From Chaenocephalus aceratus (Eukaryota; Chordata; Actinopteri; Perciformes; Channichthyidae), in NCBI GenBank assembly GCA_023974075.1, contig CM043792.1, forward strand, positions 13,063,456 through 13,127,455: a stretch of 64,000 nt of DNA, given 5' to 3'. Positions within the stretch are counted from its first letter, which is position 1; every line of letters starts with the position of its first letter. Below, piece by piece: positions 20,256-31,659 of the stretch. The position numbers and the translations under genes were made by a program. The notes under the pieces are model-generated. The model was not told the origin of the DNA. It saw only the letters and a list, made by a program, of their open reading frames with translations, and did no database searches.

Positions 20256-22053
20256 TGCACATATCAATGCAGATGAACTACCAGCAAGTATTCTATATTG
20301 TAATTAAACTAGAATTATACAAATTAAACTAGAATTTTTTTTGCAAAAGATTGATCTGGCATATAATTACTTATGTTGAGGCACAACATCCCCATATTGT
20401 GATAAACCCTACCGTTTCCAATGGAAGGGAGTTTCATATGAATCTTTTAAAGTGTAAATTTGTCCCGAAGCTTAAATCAAATGTTTGTGCAGGCAGCCCA
20501 ACCCATCTGCCTGTTGTTTACGAGGCTTACAGATGAAAGTGCAGAGCTTTTCAAGACTCGGGGAATCATTCTGTGCATACGATAACTTGTGTATCCTGTT
20601 GCTGTTACAGAATAATATTTGATTTCAAAGCAGACGTTTTATCTGCCTAACAAATCAAGGTTATACCGAGCGACAGAGGATTTTTCTATTTGGAGGACAG
20701 AAGAAAAAAAAACTCTCATTGGCTGCAGCCTGCTAGATGACGAGGTCAAAAGGAGATGGCAGAGGAGTCTTAATTAAAAGTCGCTGGCGATACGTCCGAA
20801 ATTCAGCCTGTCCCATCATTTCTTTACTGACAAAGAATCATTACATTAGACGTCAAAGCGGATCAATATTCTGACAGGGTGAGGTACCCTCATTCCCGTC
20901 TCTCCCTCCTCCAGACATGTGCTCTGACTGCAAACCTGGAGCAACAAGAAGGATGAGGTCAAAGATTTGTTCAAATCAGCACCTCCATCCCCACATCTAA
21001 GACAGGGGGAATCACTCTTCGTTTGTCGAGGAAGCCTGTAGCAGCGAGGCATCATTAAATTCCTTCTCACTGCTTATTGTGCATAATTCATATTCAGCCG
21101 TTGAAATATAAATGTTGCTGTATTGCAGAAATTCTGCAAGAGCGAGGCACAAGATGAGGGCCAGAATCAAACCCCATATGGGACCTCAGGTTGAAGGGGA
21201 AAGGTACAGCGAGGACTGCTTTGGACAGCTCAGGATCGCCTGCAGCAAAATCAGTTCTGAATGTAATACCGAGACAAGCATGGAGAGGGTAAACAAAGAT
21301 GGCCATTTAATTGGTCATTACGTGGAACATTCTTTTTATTCGGATTATGCTTGGAAAAAGATCTCAAGTAAGTGAAAACACCAAGAACTGCTAAGATATT
21401 AAACCCATAGCAGTGCTTCATACAAAATGCATTAAAGTGGAATGTGTTTCTTTTCAATACTGGGATGTTCTGATGAGCAGTCTGAATTATTTTGTCAGAC
21501 CAAAGACGTGCCGCGGACAAAGCAGTGAACAAAATGGTGAAACTTGTGCAGTTTAACAGTGATATGAACGAAAAGAACAGACAGTATAAAAATGCTAAAA
21601 TCTCAAAGAAATCACCATTTCTCTCTGGTTTAAGAATAATGCCTTACCCCTATTGGAGAGACTGCATTTAGAGAATAACTAAAGCTTTTGACACATGTAA
21701 GATATACCCATAATAGCGATATTGGACTTCAATGAACATGTCTTGTATCGTATATTGGAAAATGATTCACACGCAACTATGTGGTTAAGGGAAGGGACAA
21801 ATCATGGCTATGGAAAATAAAGAAGTATAAAAAAGGCACTATTATTATGTGGACAATGGGTGGAAGTGAAAAATGTCTTAATGATGATTCCACAAATAAA
21901 TATCATCCAACTTTGCCAAATCTTCAAGGCTATTCTAGCTTTAAGCTCATTATTTTGGTGTTATGGCTTGCGCCCTAACTGTTTTGGTCTTTCCTCTCTC
22001 TTTAGCATCAATCCAGATACAGTATAGCAGGGAGTTTTAAGCAAAAACCCTAT
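20256..22053. other. no gene seen
   Basis: Mixed sequence with only short open frames on either strand and no repeat shared with the rest of the window. Confidence 0.5.
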
Positions 22054-22641
22054 TGTTAGAAATTAAAATCAATGTTGATATGGCGTAAGTTGAATTAAAT
22101 ACACTATTTAATTTAAATCAGTTGTATTCTGAAAAACCTGAAGTTCACTAACTATTAACTTAATACTTTTATTCTGAAAATGATTCACTTCCGGTTAGCA
22201 TTAGCATGTGGCGAAATGCTGCATTTTCAAACAATGAATCAACGGTGAAATGACATGTGATGTTGTACACTGAGCACACTGGGTTTAGCACTCATTTATT
22301 GCCGCTGAATAACGTTTATTAGGGAATGTTTAAATAACCACAGACACCAGAATGATGTAATTTAACAATAGAAAAAGGCAGGAATTGCATTGGACCCGCC
22401 CCCCGACGACGCCGGCCAATAGGAGAAGACCTCAGATGACAACAGGAAGAGCAAGCCAAGGATTGACCTCTTCTACCTGCTGACCTTGACTGACCGGTCG
22501 GATGAGGAGAGCGCCTCCACTCGCACATTTCATTTTGTACACCACCGCATCTTTTGTGTAATTAAATGCTGTTAACTTTTATAAGCTTCCCTTGACTCTT
22601 TTCAGTCTCTCCTGCCTTCAGGGTTCTAGAATACACTAACA
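22054..22641 (+). repeat. 5' LTR of element D
   Basis: 588 bp with TG...CA ends, paired almost base for base with 55839-56425. It contains a CpG-rich promoter-like block (cccgacgacgccggccaat, with a CCAAT box in reverse at 22423). Confidence 0.8.
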
Positions 22642-22661
22642 TTGCGTCACTGGGTGGACCC
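22642..22661 (+). promoter_or_regulatory. primer-binding site, tRNA-Asn-like (element D)
   Basis: TTGCGTCACTGGGTGGACCC follows the LTR directly. From memory of tRNA-Asn 3' ends it is complementary at most but not all positions. It is unrelated to the tRNA-Trp site of elements A and B. Confidence 0.5.
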
Positions 22662-25469
22662 TGAAGCAGGATAGAGCTGGAAGAAAGGGGAAGGCTGCAA
22701 GCTAACTAGCATCACACTAGGCTGCATAAAATGAGTTTTTGGCTGGGCCTAAACGAAAGGTGAGACAGTTACCTGTTTAATTCCGTGGTGATTGCGAGTG
22801 GTGTGGAGTTTGTATATAGTGTTTCTATTCATCTCTGTTGTATCTTCGGCGCCGCCCGATTAATGTGAATATTACATAGTATTAAGACCTTCTGGGGAGG
22901 CACTAGATTTGATCTGGGATACCTCTGGGTAGGTACCACACCTGATCTGTTTTACGCTGGACTGGGTCCATTCATGTTAGTCTATATGTTTGATGTGTTA
23001 AACCTGCGTAGTCTGGTTTAATAAAGTATATTGTGTGGAGGTTTTAAGCCGAAAAGTATATTTTTGTGTGATAGTCTAAGCCAAAACGATTGTGTACAAG
23101 ATTGGTATGAGATCAGCTTTTAAGGTCAGCATCTATAGAATTTAGAGCTAAGATAAATGAAGATTGTGTTGTTTTGTATTGTCAAGCAGTGTGGTTATTT
23201 ATCTGCAGATGTTGAGTGTTCCCATTGTTCCCCTTCCCCCAATCACATGAGGTTAATGCTATTCTGCTAAGCTAGTTAGCTAGCCAGTTATCATTACTAG
23301 ATGGTGAAATAGTTTGAGTAAAGATACAACCGGTAACTACTGATTAAATACACAGGGATGGTGTAGATCAGGGGTAGGCAAGTACATGTGGCCTTGGGCC
23401 AATTTTTTGCTGAGCCACAAGATGGCGGGCCAGAACATAATCAAAGCCTAATTCAAGGAATTGATTTTGGTAAGAGGGCGCAGCGCCCCTGTTCGCCGGT
23501 TCAGAAAAAACTCTGATATCGCTGATAACCCTCCCCATCAACACTCTGATGCGCAGTCAGATCCGCTGATTGGTTCACTGATGATATAGGCGCCCAATCC
23601 AGAGCCTCTGGCTAGACCCGCCCAAAGGGAGGCTCGTCCTCTCTAGCCCCATTTCAGTCCCAAAGCCAGGGCTATTATCTGTATTTTAACAGACTTATCT
23701 TTTAAATTGAGGTGTATTTATTGTTCTCTTCAAAGTAAATTTTCTCTGAAATTGTAGGGAGGATGGTCCTCCCTTTCCTCAATGGACGAGCCTCCACTGA
23801 GTAAAGTAGAGTTATTAACTAGCTAGCAGTGTTATTTAACATACTTGTATTCTGATAAGTATTGTCAAGTTCTCTGGGTTTTTGGCATTTATTTGAGTGT
23901 TTGCCCACATTTGAGAGGCTTGAGGGGCAACAGAGGACGCATGGACAACTCGAATCCTTTTTCCTTTTCTTTATTTCAACTTTTCAAGGACACATTAGGA
24001 TTCTTTCAGGTTGAAAACCTTTAAAAATATATCAAAATAATCAATTACAGCATGTTTTGCTTTGCAATTTAATATATTATAACCTAAATTACTCAGTAAC
24101 CAAGTATTTTACTCAAACTCAATGTATTTAATAGTTAAATAAGTACTTTAATTGACCTGGTTCCCCACAACCACACATTTGCCATATGTGACCCGCTCTA
24201 TCGAAATCAGTCGGAAGTCGCAACGGCTCATTTCAAAATAAACGTGGATTTGCGTAAAAAACTAGTTTTTCAGGGTTCGGGTGTTTTGTTTAATTTGAAA
24301 TAAACAAAGTCTTGGCTTTCAGAATATGGAACTTTTATTTCCAAAATCACACGATAAATACATGTTTGAAGCTTGTAAAGGGAAGATGACAGCTCTCCCT
24401 CGCCACTCTGCTCTTCCACAGCGCCGCTTCCCCTCCCTCTGCTGACATTATGAATGTAAGCGGATATGTCGGGACAGAATTTATTTTACCGGACAAATTT
24501 GAAACTTACCGGTTATGTTTCAATAATAATAATAAGAATGGTGTAGCAAAGTTTCCGTTAGCAGGTAATCACCGGACTATGACCGGATATGCTGATCTTT
24601 AAAACTTAGTTAATGGGAGTCATTTTTATATTGCTTCAGTTTATAATCGTTACAGATCGAAAAGTTCAGATTCATTTTTCAATAAATGATTCCACTAACA
24701 ACAAACAACATAATTATTACATTCAAACAAACTACTTGTAGTAGATGAAGTACATTATTCAAAAGTTTACATTAACTTAATAAAATGGGAGAAACGGATC
24801 CCTTTCTTTTCCCCTCTCCCTCCCTCTCTCTCCTGACAGCCCGCAGCTCGCTAAACAGTGGGCGGGGATTCAGGTGATTATGCAGCAGCTGATCTGATCT
24901 CTCTCTCGGGTCCGGTTATACTTCACTCGCGTTTATGTCCATATCGATCAGATCCAGCTCTGCTGATCGGCCTTTATAGAGAGCACCGATCAAACTATTA
25001 AGAGTGAATATTGGCCGATAATGACCGGCGGCCGATCGATCGGAGCATCCCTAATTATTACCAGACATTTTGACAAGCAGGTTTTGAATTTACCGGGTTT
25101 TAATGAATTTTACCAGATAAAAACCGGTGATTACCGGTTAACGGAAACCCTGATGTGCGACTCTCGGTCCTATATTGTTAAAAAAAAAAAAAAAGAAGCA
25201 AATGCAAAGCAGTACAAGAACAGTGGCATGATGGGGGCTGCAGATGTAACTGGGCCAATGGCTGCCTAAAACAGTTACAGCGGATGGATTGAACAGCTGA
25301 TGGACTGAAGAGAAGACAGAATCAGAGGAGTTGGTATGGTCGATTAGAAGTGAGGAGGCCGGGTTCACAGCTTGAGAAAACCAGGGGAGGAGAAAAGGAG
25401 AACAGGAATGAGTGAGTTTACACATAAACACACTTATTCACAAAACGCACATTTAAAGCATAAATACGT
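22662..25469 (+). other. element D 5' interior, noncoding, with transposon fragments
   Basis: No reading frame of note. A hAT-like fragment begins at about 23371 (CAGGGGTAGGCAA and a downstream gggccagaacataatc). A degenerate inverted-repeat element lies at 24546-25155. A GATCGATCGGAGCATCCCTA end of a further MITE lies at about 25034-25052. Confidence 0.5.
24546..25155. mobile_element. degenerate inverted-repeat DNA transposon
   Basis: The left part contains gtttccgttagcaggtaatcaccgg and the right part its near complement, ccggtgattaccggttaacggaaac, ending CCCTG at about 25153. CAGGG...CCCTG ends suggest hAT. There is no transposase. The left end is uncertain because similar ACCGG motifs continue to about 24490. 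Confidence 0.4.
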
Positions 25470-26610
25470 AAAGACAGAAAGATTTATTAACCATGAATTA
25501 ATCAATTGGTAAATTAAAAATAGCAGTAAAGAGGAAACTATTAAAGTAAAATGAGAATCATCCTAAAACACACTGAGGGATAAAGGGGGAGACATGACAG
25601 AGTAGAACCATATTCTTCAATCTTTTCATCATGTTAACAAATCATTCTTTAAGAGATTTTTATTCACGTGTGAATAAAGTAGTGATCTCATTTGTTACAA
25701 TATTGATCACCATTAAAAGGATAGTTTTAGGAAATACTCTATAAGACAAATCTTTATTTGTATGGATAATGTTAAAGGGAGAGCTGGTGCCAAGCCACAT
25801 ATACAATTCCAATCTAAAGTATTGATTTCACCATTGTAGCATAGTTATTACCATAGGAGGGACAAAATGACTTCTGTTTTAAATCCTTGATAAAGGAGGG
25901 AGTAATTGTTGCATGTTCGGACACCCAAGGCTCCACACACTGCTAAGGATAAATGAGTATAATGAGTTATGAAATGCATAGCAGAGCTACACAGATCCTA
26001 GTAATGTTTTGACTCAAGATAATAGTTATGTACACACGTTTCTGAAATAGATCTATTAGACATTTTAATACTAATTAGGTGTAAATGAATTGCAGTAGTA
26101 CTCTAAGGAAGTTAATTTTATACCAAGTTTCAGGAAAGGTGGGAGGCAGAAGTCCCAATGAAAAGTTAGAACCATCTTGAAAAGCATAGTTGAAATCGTG
26201 AATGAATAAGGAATGGCGCACATATGATATATTTTTGTAGATAAAGGTTACCCACCTATGCTGAATTACCTCTGAAAAGACTCTGCAGAGCACGACATGG
26301 CCAAAAGACAGAGACCAAATTACCTTTGACCCTGACTGACAGTGTGACAAAAGCACTGTCCATGACTGACTCTGGGGTGTACCTGACCAAACCTGACGTG
26401 ACAACCAGACGGTGTGAGTGTGAATGAATGCCGGCATGTGATCAGTGTAACTGCATTATTCTAAAACAATAACTAACCAGGCATGTTTTTGGACTAACAT
26501 ATTATTTTGGAGCTCCAAGGGAAACGAGAGGTTTCCTAAAAATTCCACAAAAGGGGAAACCGCACATGTGACCCGTTTCTAATCTACTTGATATTTTACT
26601 CCCACAGGAG
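25470..26610 (+). other. noncoding core fragment C, left part
   Basis: It aligns in the same orientation with element B from about 39070 to 40255 (ttattaaccatgaattaatcaattgg and onward). The Ngaro element is inserted at 26611, between cacaggag and tttggcgg. Element B has the empty site (cacaggaggtggcgg at 40244). Confidence 0.75.
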
Positions 26611-26780
26611 TTCAAACCGGAGAGACGTGATGTAAGAATTACATATTTATTGGTTACACGTCATATGAATGAAATGATTGCCATGATAATACAACAGGAG
26701 GATGTAATGGTGCTTGGCGATTAGGCCCCGGTTTGCAGGATAATCATTCAGGAGGGAAAGCACCGCTCCGATGAAATCCC
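26611..26780 (-). repeat. Ngaro split direct repeat B2
   Basis: It matches B1 at 28781-28950 with about three differences (170 bp), from TTCAAACCGGAGAGACGTGA to GATGAAATCCC. Confidence 0.9.
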
Positions 26781-26837
26781 CGGGGTCTAGACACTGGTGG
26801 TGGTGCTGAGTAGGTGAGACCGGTCTGAAGAAGGAAG

Positions 26838-27224
26838 TGTAGGAGCCAATTAATTGTGGGTATAAAGGTAGGAACCTATGTGTGTTGGTGAGAGGTTCCG
26901 CCGGAAGGCCCATACAGTTTTTGACCACACACGGAAAACACACACGGAAAACACACACGGAGAGCACACACGGAGAACACACACACGGAGAACACACACA
27001 CAAACACGGGATCACAAGCAAAGCAAAGGTATTGTGTAAACGGTAATATCGTGTGGTGAATATGGAAAGAAGCAAGTAAATGGAAACCAGTAAAATGGAA
27101 ATAAATGGACTGTTTCAAACCGGAAACTTTGTTTCTGACCTTTATTCGGCAGCAAACTTGTGTGCGTCAATTACACCCACCAAGCGGATCCTCAGAGGCT
27201 TAAAGCGTTGGCTTAGCCTCTACA
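26838..27224 (+). repeat. 5' LTR of BEL/Pao element
   Basis: Contains a short tandem run of CACACACGGAGAACACA-type units (about 26925-27003). It starts TGTAGG and ends CTACA. Confidence 0.9.
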
Positions 27225-27309
27225 AATAGTCAAAAACTGTATGGATCTAGTTTTGTTTGCCCTGCTGGTAACATAATCAAAGACTATTGGAGATATTTGA
27301 AGTGCAGTG

Positions 27310-27480
27310 TGTGTCACCAGAAGCAACGGTCAGCCATTCACATTGAAGATGAGGATACAGGCACATCCTTCAACAAAGCACATGTTTCACCTGGACAGTC
27401 GGAGACAAGTGTTTTGTTGAAGGATGTGCCTGTATCCTCATCTTCAATGTGAATGGCTGACCGTTGCTTCTGGTGACACA
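27310..27480. repeat. perfect 68-bp inverted repeat in the BEL interior
   Basis: Bases 27310-27377 and 27413-27480 are exact reverse complements with a 35-bp spacer. The left arm continues an integrase-like frame (YWRYLKCSVCHQKQR). The right arm is its mirror and breaks the frame before the next integrase segment at about 27484. It looks like a template-switch snapback made during replication. Confidence 0.9.
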
Positions 27481-27483
27481 TGG

Positions 27484-28062
27484 AGTTTTAATCCACCAGC
27501 AGGATCTCATCATGGTGGTGTTTGGGAGCGCTTGATACGCATGGTAAAGCGCGTCCTCAATTCAGTTGTGCAGCAACAGATGTTGAATGATGATGGACTC
27601 CATACAGTCATGTGTGAAATTGAAGCCATTCTTAACGATCGTCCAATCACCAAGCTGTCTGACAATCCAAATGATTTGGAGCCTCTAACACCAAATCATC
27701 TTCTTCTTTTGAAAGGGAAACCAGCTCTGCCACCTGGATTGTTTGAACCATTTGACATGTATGTGAAACGTCGCTGGAGACAAGTTTAGTACATTTCTAA
27801 TCTATTTTGGAAGCGTTGGGTGCGAGAATACCTGCCGTTGCTACAAGAGAGGCAAAAGTGGATCCAAAGGAAAAGGAATATAGTCGCTGGTGATATTGTA
27901 GTCATCATGGATTCCTCAGCTCCCCGCGGTTCCTGGCCTCTTGGCAAAGTATTGGAGGTTTTTCCTGACAAAGGAGGACTGGTGCGCTCTGTCAAGCTAC
28001 AGACCAAGACCAACATTATTGTGCGACCTATTACTAAACTATGTTTAGTACAGGAAGTGTAG
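27484..28062 (+). pseudogene. BEL/Pao integrase C-terminal part
   Basis: The frame carries the end of the integrase core (NPPAGSHHGGVWERLIRMVK, with Glu in VWER), then RPITKLSDNPNDLEPLTPNH, and after a stop at 27787-27789 continues as FWKRWVREYLPLLQERQKW, GDIVVIMD and WPLGKVLEVFPDKGGLVRSV. That is the typical tail of BEL/Pao pol. The catalytic aspartates upstream are missing. Confidence 0.85.
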
Positions 28063-28154
28063 GATGTGCATTTCTATGTATTGAAATATGATTTTTACAT
28101 TTGGCTCCTTAATTGTTTTCAATTGATACCTGTACTATCAATTAGGGGCTGGTG

Positions 28155-28541
28155 TGTAGGAGCCAATTAATTGTGGGTATAAAGGTAGGAACCTATGTGT
28201 GTTGGTGAGAGGTTCCGCCGGAAGGCCCATACAGTTTTTGACCACACACGGAAAACACACACGGAAAACACACACGGAGAGCACACACGGAGAACACACA
28301 CACGGAGAACACACACACAAACACGGGATTACAAGCAAAGCAAAGGTATTGTGTAAACGGTAATATCGTGTGGTGAATATGGAAAGAAGCAAGTAAATGG
28401 AAACCAGTAAAATGGAAATAAATGGACTGTTTCAAACCGGAAACTTTGTTTCTGACCTTTATTCGGCAGCAAACTTGTGTGCGTCAATTACACCCACCAA
28501 GCGGATCCTCAGAGGCTTACAGCGTTGGCTTAGCCTCTACA
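28155..28541 (+). repeat. 3' LTR of BEL/Pao element
   Basis: 387 bp, the partner of 26838-27224, preceded by aattaggggctgg as a weak polypurine tract. Confidence 0.9.
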
Positions 28542-28599
28542 GGAAGGTTTAGCTTTGTCCTGGAGGAGACTGGAGGCGAGAGGGGTGGAGGCGGGTTAC

Positions 28600-28780
28600 G
28601 GTCATCTGCAAATGACAACTGACAGGGAGGAAGAGGAGGCATTTAAGGAATTTAGCATGTGCAGCTATTGGCTGCTGAGGGGTGACACCCTCATATTTAA
28701 TGAGGGGGGAAGGGAGCCATAGAGTGACGTGTAAGTGACTCGTGTTAGGTCTTCCTTATTGAACTTGCGCTAAGCTTCAT
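28600..28780 (-). repeat. Ngaro split direct repeat A2
   Basis: 181 bp, matching A1 (51812-51992) with about three differences. It abuts B1 at 28781 exactly, as expected for the B1-A2 junction. Confidence 0.9.
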
Positions 28781-28950
28781 TTCAAACCGGAGAGACGTGA
28801 TGTAAGAATTACATATTTATTGGTTACACGTCATATGAATGAAATGATTGCTATGATAATACAACAGGAGGATATAATGGTGTTTGGCGATTAGGCCCCG
28901 GTTTGCAGGATAATCATTCAGGAGGGAAAGCACCGCTCCGATGAAATCCC
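28781..28950 (-). repeat. Ngaro split direct repeat B1
   Basis: Partner of 26611-26780. On the minus strand it precedes A2. Confidence 0.9.
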
Positions 28951-29189
28951 CAAAACCAGTGAAGTATGAAATACTGAGATGAACTGAGTTGCTTACCTTG
29001 TGGGGTGACTGGTGATCTGGGAAGGAAAGATAATAGATTAACACATATATGAGCGACATTGTGCCGGAATCACTGCCGGAGCTTACGGGTCATGCTGAGA
29101 CTCTGACTGCCGAAATCAGTGCCGGTCTTACCTGAAAACGACCTGCGGGTCGCATGCCTGGCCAGCAGGGCTTGACTACGCCGAGGAGC

Positions 29190-29520
29190 GAGCGGTTTCG
29201 TTTTGTAACGGTGGCCCAACGTCCACGACACCGAAGTGTACGGTAGCCTGAAGCTACGACACCGAAGTGCACGGTGGCCTTCCGCCACGCCTGACTTTGC
29301 AGGCTATATATATATATATATATTTTTCTTTACTCTTTTCTCTTTCTTTCTTTTTCCTTTGTTTTGTAACTGACAACGGAGTGTACGGTGGCCTGAGTCC
29401 ACGCCTGACTTCACAGGATATCTCTTTCTTTTCCTTCTTTACTCTTTCTTTATTTTTCTTTGTTTTGTAACTGCCATGGGGGTGTACGGTGGCCCGAGTC
29501 CACGCCTGACTGCAGGAAAT
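29190..29520. repeat. diverged tandem repeat in the Ngaro 3' region
   Basis: The motif GTGTACGGTGGCCTGAGTCCACGCCTGACT recurs about four times (29236, 29267, 29379, 29481) with T-rich ctttctttttctttgttttg linkers in the longer units. An (AT)n run lies at 29303-29322. Confidence 0.75.
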
Positions 29521-29749
29521 ACATTTTACACTGATACGTTTGAGCAAGGCCTGGGAATGAAATACCTGTGTGCCGGAGATGAAGCCCGTTACATGTAGTT
29601 GCAGCGTGAGACGAGACATTATTCCCTGTGGGCGGGGCCCGCGGAATTAGGACAGGAATGCAGTTTTGAATATCAGGAACCTTAGTGAGACATGTATACT
29701 TGTGAATGTGTTTATGAGCCACCACCAGTTATATGTATAAATACCATAG

Positions 29750-30333
29750 TCAGGGTCCGAGAGATCTTTGGGAAGCCAGTACGGTGCTGATGTCTGGGCG
29801 AATGTAGGTTGCGAAGGCGGAGGAGGTCCACCGTCCTAGTTGTTGAAGGGATGAGGTGGAGAGACCTTGATTAGCAGCCGAGGTGGTTGCACCTATCCTA
29901 AAGGAATGTGCTGAGTATGATGTAGGTGATAGGCCGGATTTAGTGAGGACTTGCTTGAGGTAGAAGGTGAACAGGCAAAGCGTTAGGGGGGCATTTCCTT
30001 TGATGAGAAAAAGTGGTGAGGACGGATTGGTGGAGGGTCTGCAGCGCAGGAATTTAATCATGGAATTAAAAGGGCAGAACGGGGAATCAATGCGAGCTGC
30101 AATGACTGAGCAGGCTCCTCCGCATTTGGAGTGTTTGAGGCTAAGACTAAAGTGGTTGGTGTTAAAGACTAGGTCGGAGAGGCATACGTCTTGCCTGGGG
30201 TCGAACGTGAGGGAAGCTGTGGTGAATTCACCGGGTCGGAGGAGCGCGTAGAAGGCTAGTAGGAATACAGCATCGAGCAGCGCGTCGATGTAGGGGGAGA
30301 ATAATCCTTTCCTGAGAGGAACCTATTGCGGTG
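29750..30333 (-). pseudogene. Ngaro tyrosine recombinase, catalytic part
   Basis: This is the C-terminal domain of the integrase-like recombinase. FYALLRPGEFTT carries the first Arg, YSAHSFRIGATT the His-x-x-Arg, and GRWTSSAFATYIRP the nucleophile Tyr, so all key residues are present. The frame is open from about 30315 to the stop at 29750. One frameshift lies just upstream (about 30320). The N-terminal part is on the far side of the L2 insertion at 48811-49150. Confidence 0.85.
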
Positions 30334-30593
30334 AGCATGTTGTAACTTCCGGTTGTTGTTGTCATCTCCGGGTATCCCATGTGCCTGTTCTGTTGCTGAT
30401 AGCTTATTAACTTAACTTAATCGATCGTTTTAAAACTCTTGATCACGGCAACTGCCTGACGTTGTAATCACACGTTACTACAGCTTAAGCACTCACAACT
30501 CTCCTTCTCTTAGCGACTGTAACTGTAACTCCACAGTTGCCTACACTCTTGTCGGGTTTGCTAACGGTAGCTACTTTAGCTTGATAGCTAGCC

Positions 30594-31451
30594 ATGGCTC
30601 TTTCCCCACCCTCTGGTGTTATTTCCTGCTCTTCCTGTCTCATGTTTGGTTACTTCCCGGCCTCCTTTACTGGTAAGGATACATGTGTTAAATGTAGTAT
30701 AGTTGTTAGGTTGGAGGCGGGAATCATAGCCATAGAAGCCCGGCTCCGCATCTTAGAAAGTAACTCAGCTAAAGTAAAGCCCATGTTAGCATGTGCGGAC
30801 CGGCAAAAGGTAGCTCCTCTTAGCCGTCCCCCGGCAACTCCCGAGCAGCAGGGAGACAGGATGACTGTTCTGAAGGGGCATAATACGAAACCCGCAGGTC
30901 CCCACCAACCCGTTCACGTATCTAACAGATATTCCCCACTCAGCGAGACACCCGCTGAGAAGCCAACTCTGGTTATTGGTAGCTCTATTATGAGACACGT
31001 GAATTTAGAGACCGAAGCCTGCACAGTCACATGCATTCCGGGGGCCAGAGCGGGCGACGTTGAGGCGCATCTTAAACTGCTGGCTAAAAATAAACATAAA
31101 TACGGTAGGATTGTTATTCACGTCGGTGGTAATGATGTTCGTTTACGCCAATCAGAATGCACCAAACTTAATGTGGAGTCGGTGTGTAGTTATGCTAAAA
31201 CAATGTCGGACACCGTAATCTTCTCTGGTCCCCTCCCCAATCTGATCAATGATGACATGTATAGCCGCATGTCATCATTTCAGCGCTGGTTGTCTTGGTG
31301 GTGCCCAGCAAACAATGTGGGCTTCGTAAATAATTGGACAGCCTTCTGGGGAAAACCTGGTCTGATTAAGAGAGACGGCATTCATCCTACTTTGGAAGGT
31401 GCAGATCTCATTTCGGCAAACATTTCAGGGCTTTGTGGACTTAATCCATGA
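30594..31451 (+). CDS. L2 LINE ORF1, SGNH-esterase type (285 aa)
   Basis: The protein starts with a CxxC...CxxC zinc-like motif (Cys 12, 15, 31, 34), followed by a short helical stretch. It then has an SGNH/GDSL-type esterase fold: block I VIGSSIMRHV (Ser about 130), block III IHVGGNDVR (Asn about 180), and block V KRDGIHPT with the Asp and His of the triad near 261-264. The ORF1 proteins of L2 and CR1 LINEs have this layout and are thought to bind RNA and act in the RNP. The frame is intact from Met to stop, although the element is inactivated elsewhere. Confidence 0.85.
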   Translation: MALSPPSGVISCSSCLMFGYFPASFTGKDTCVKCSIVVRLEAGIIAIEARLRILESNSAKVKPMLACADRQKVAPLSRPPATPEQQGDRMTVLKGHNTKPAGPHQPVHVSNRYSPLSETPAEKPTLVIGSSIMRHVNLETEACTVTCIPGARAGDVEAHLKLLAKNKHKYGRIVIHVGGNDVRLRQSECTKLNVESVCSYAKTMSDTVIFSGPLPNLINDDMYSRMSSFQRWLSWWCPANNVGFVNNWTAFWGKPGLIKRDGIHPTLEGADLISANISGLCGLNP

Positions 31452-31659
31452 CAAACTGGAGTTGAGACCAGGAGGCAGAGTCGCAGTCTTACACGCTTCT
31501 CTGCGCTCTCTCCTAGGCAGTCATCCATAGGAATCCCGAACCCAATAAAATACCCAATATTAGCGGTGTGTGTGTCTGCCCAAGGACAATTTAAGGTAAA
31601 ACCTAATAGAGGTGTCATACATAATAACCTAATAAAAAGTAAATGTAACAACTACTACA

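Larger units (their letters stand above)
26838..28541 (+). mobile_element. BEL/Pao LTR retrotransposon, internally deleted
   Basis: The 387-bp LTRs (26838-27224 and 28155-28541) start TGTAGGAGCC and end GCCTCTACA, and differ at about two visible sites. GGAAG flanks both sides (26833-26837 and 28542-28546). Only 930 bp of interior is left, namely an integrase C-terminus and a perfect inverted repeat. Gag, protease, RT and RNase H are gone. The near-identical LTRs show a recent insertion into the A2-B2 segment of Ngaro. Confidence 0.9.

Noticed and set aside
22319..22528. Minus-strand ORF repeated at 56115-56312
   Set aside because: Both copies lie in the LTRs of element D, and the shared frame follows from LTR identity.
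24860..25052. A complete MITE ending in AGCATCCCTA
   Set aside because: One end resembles a known type of fish MITE, but the opposite end could not be located.
25138..25431. Minus-strand ORF of 97 codons
   Set aside because: It contains a poly-Phe run from an A-tract and has no domain. It is a chance frame.
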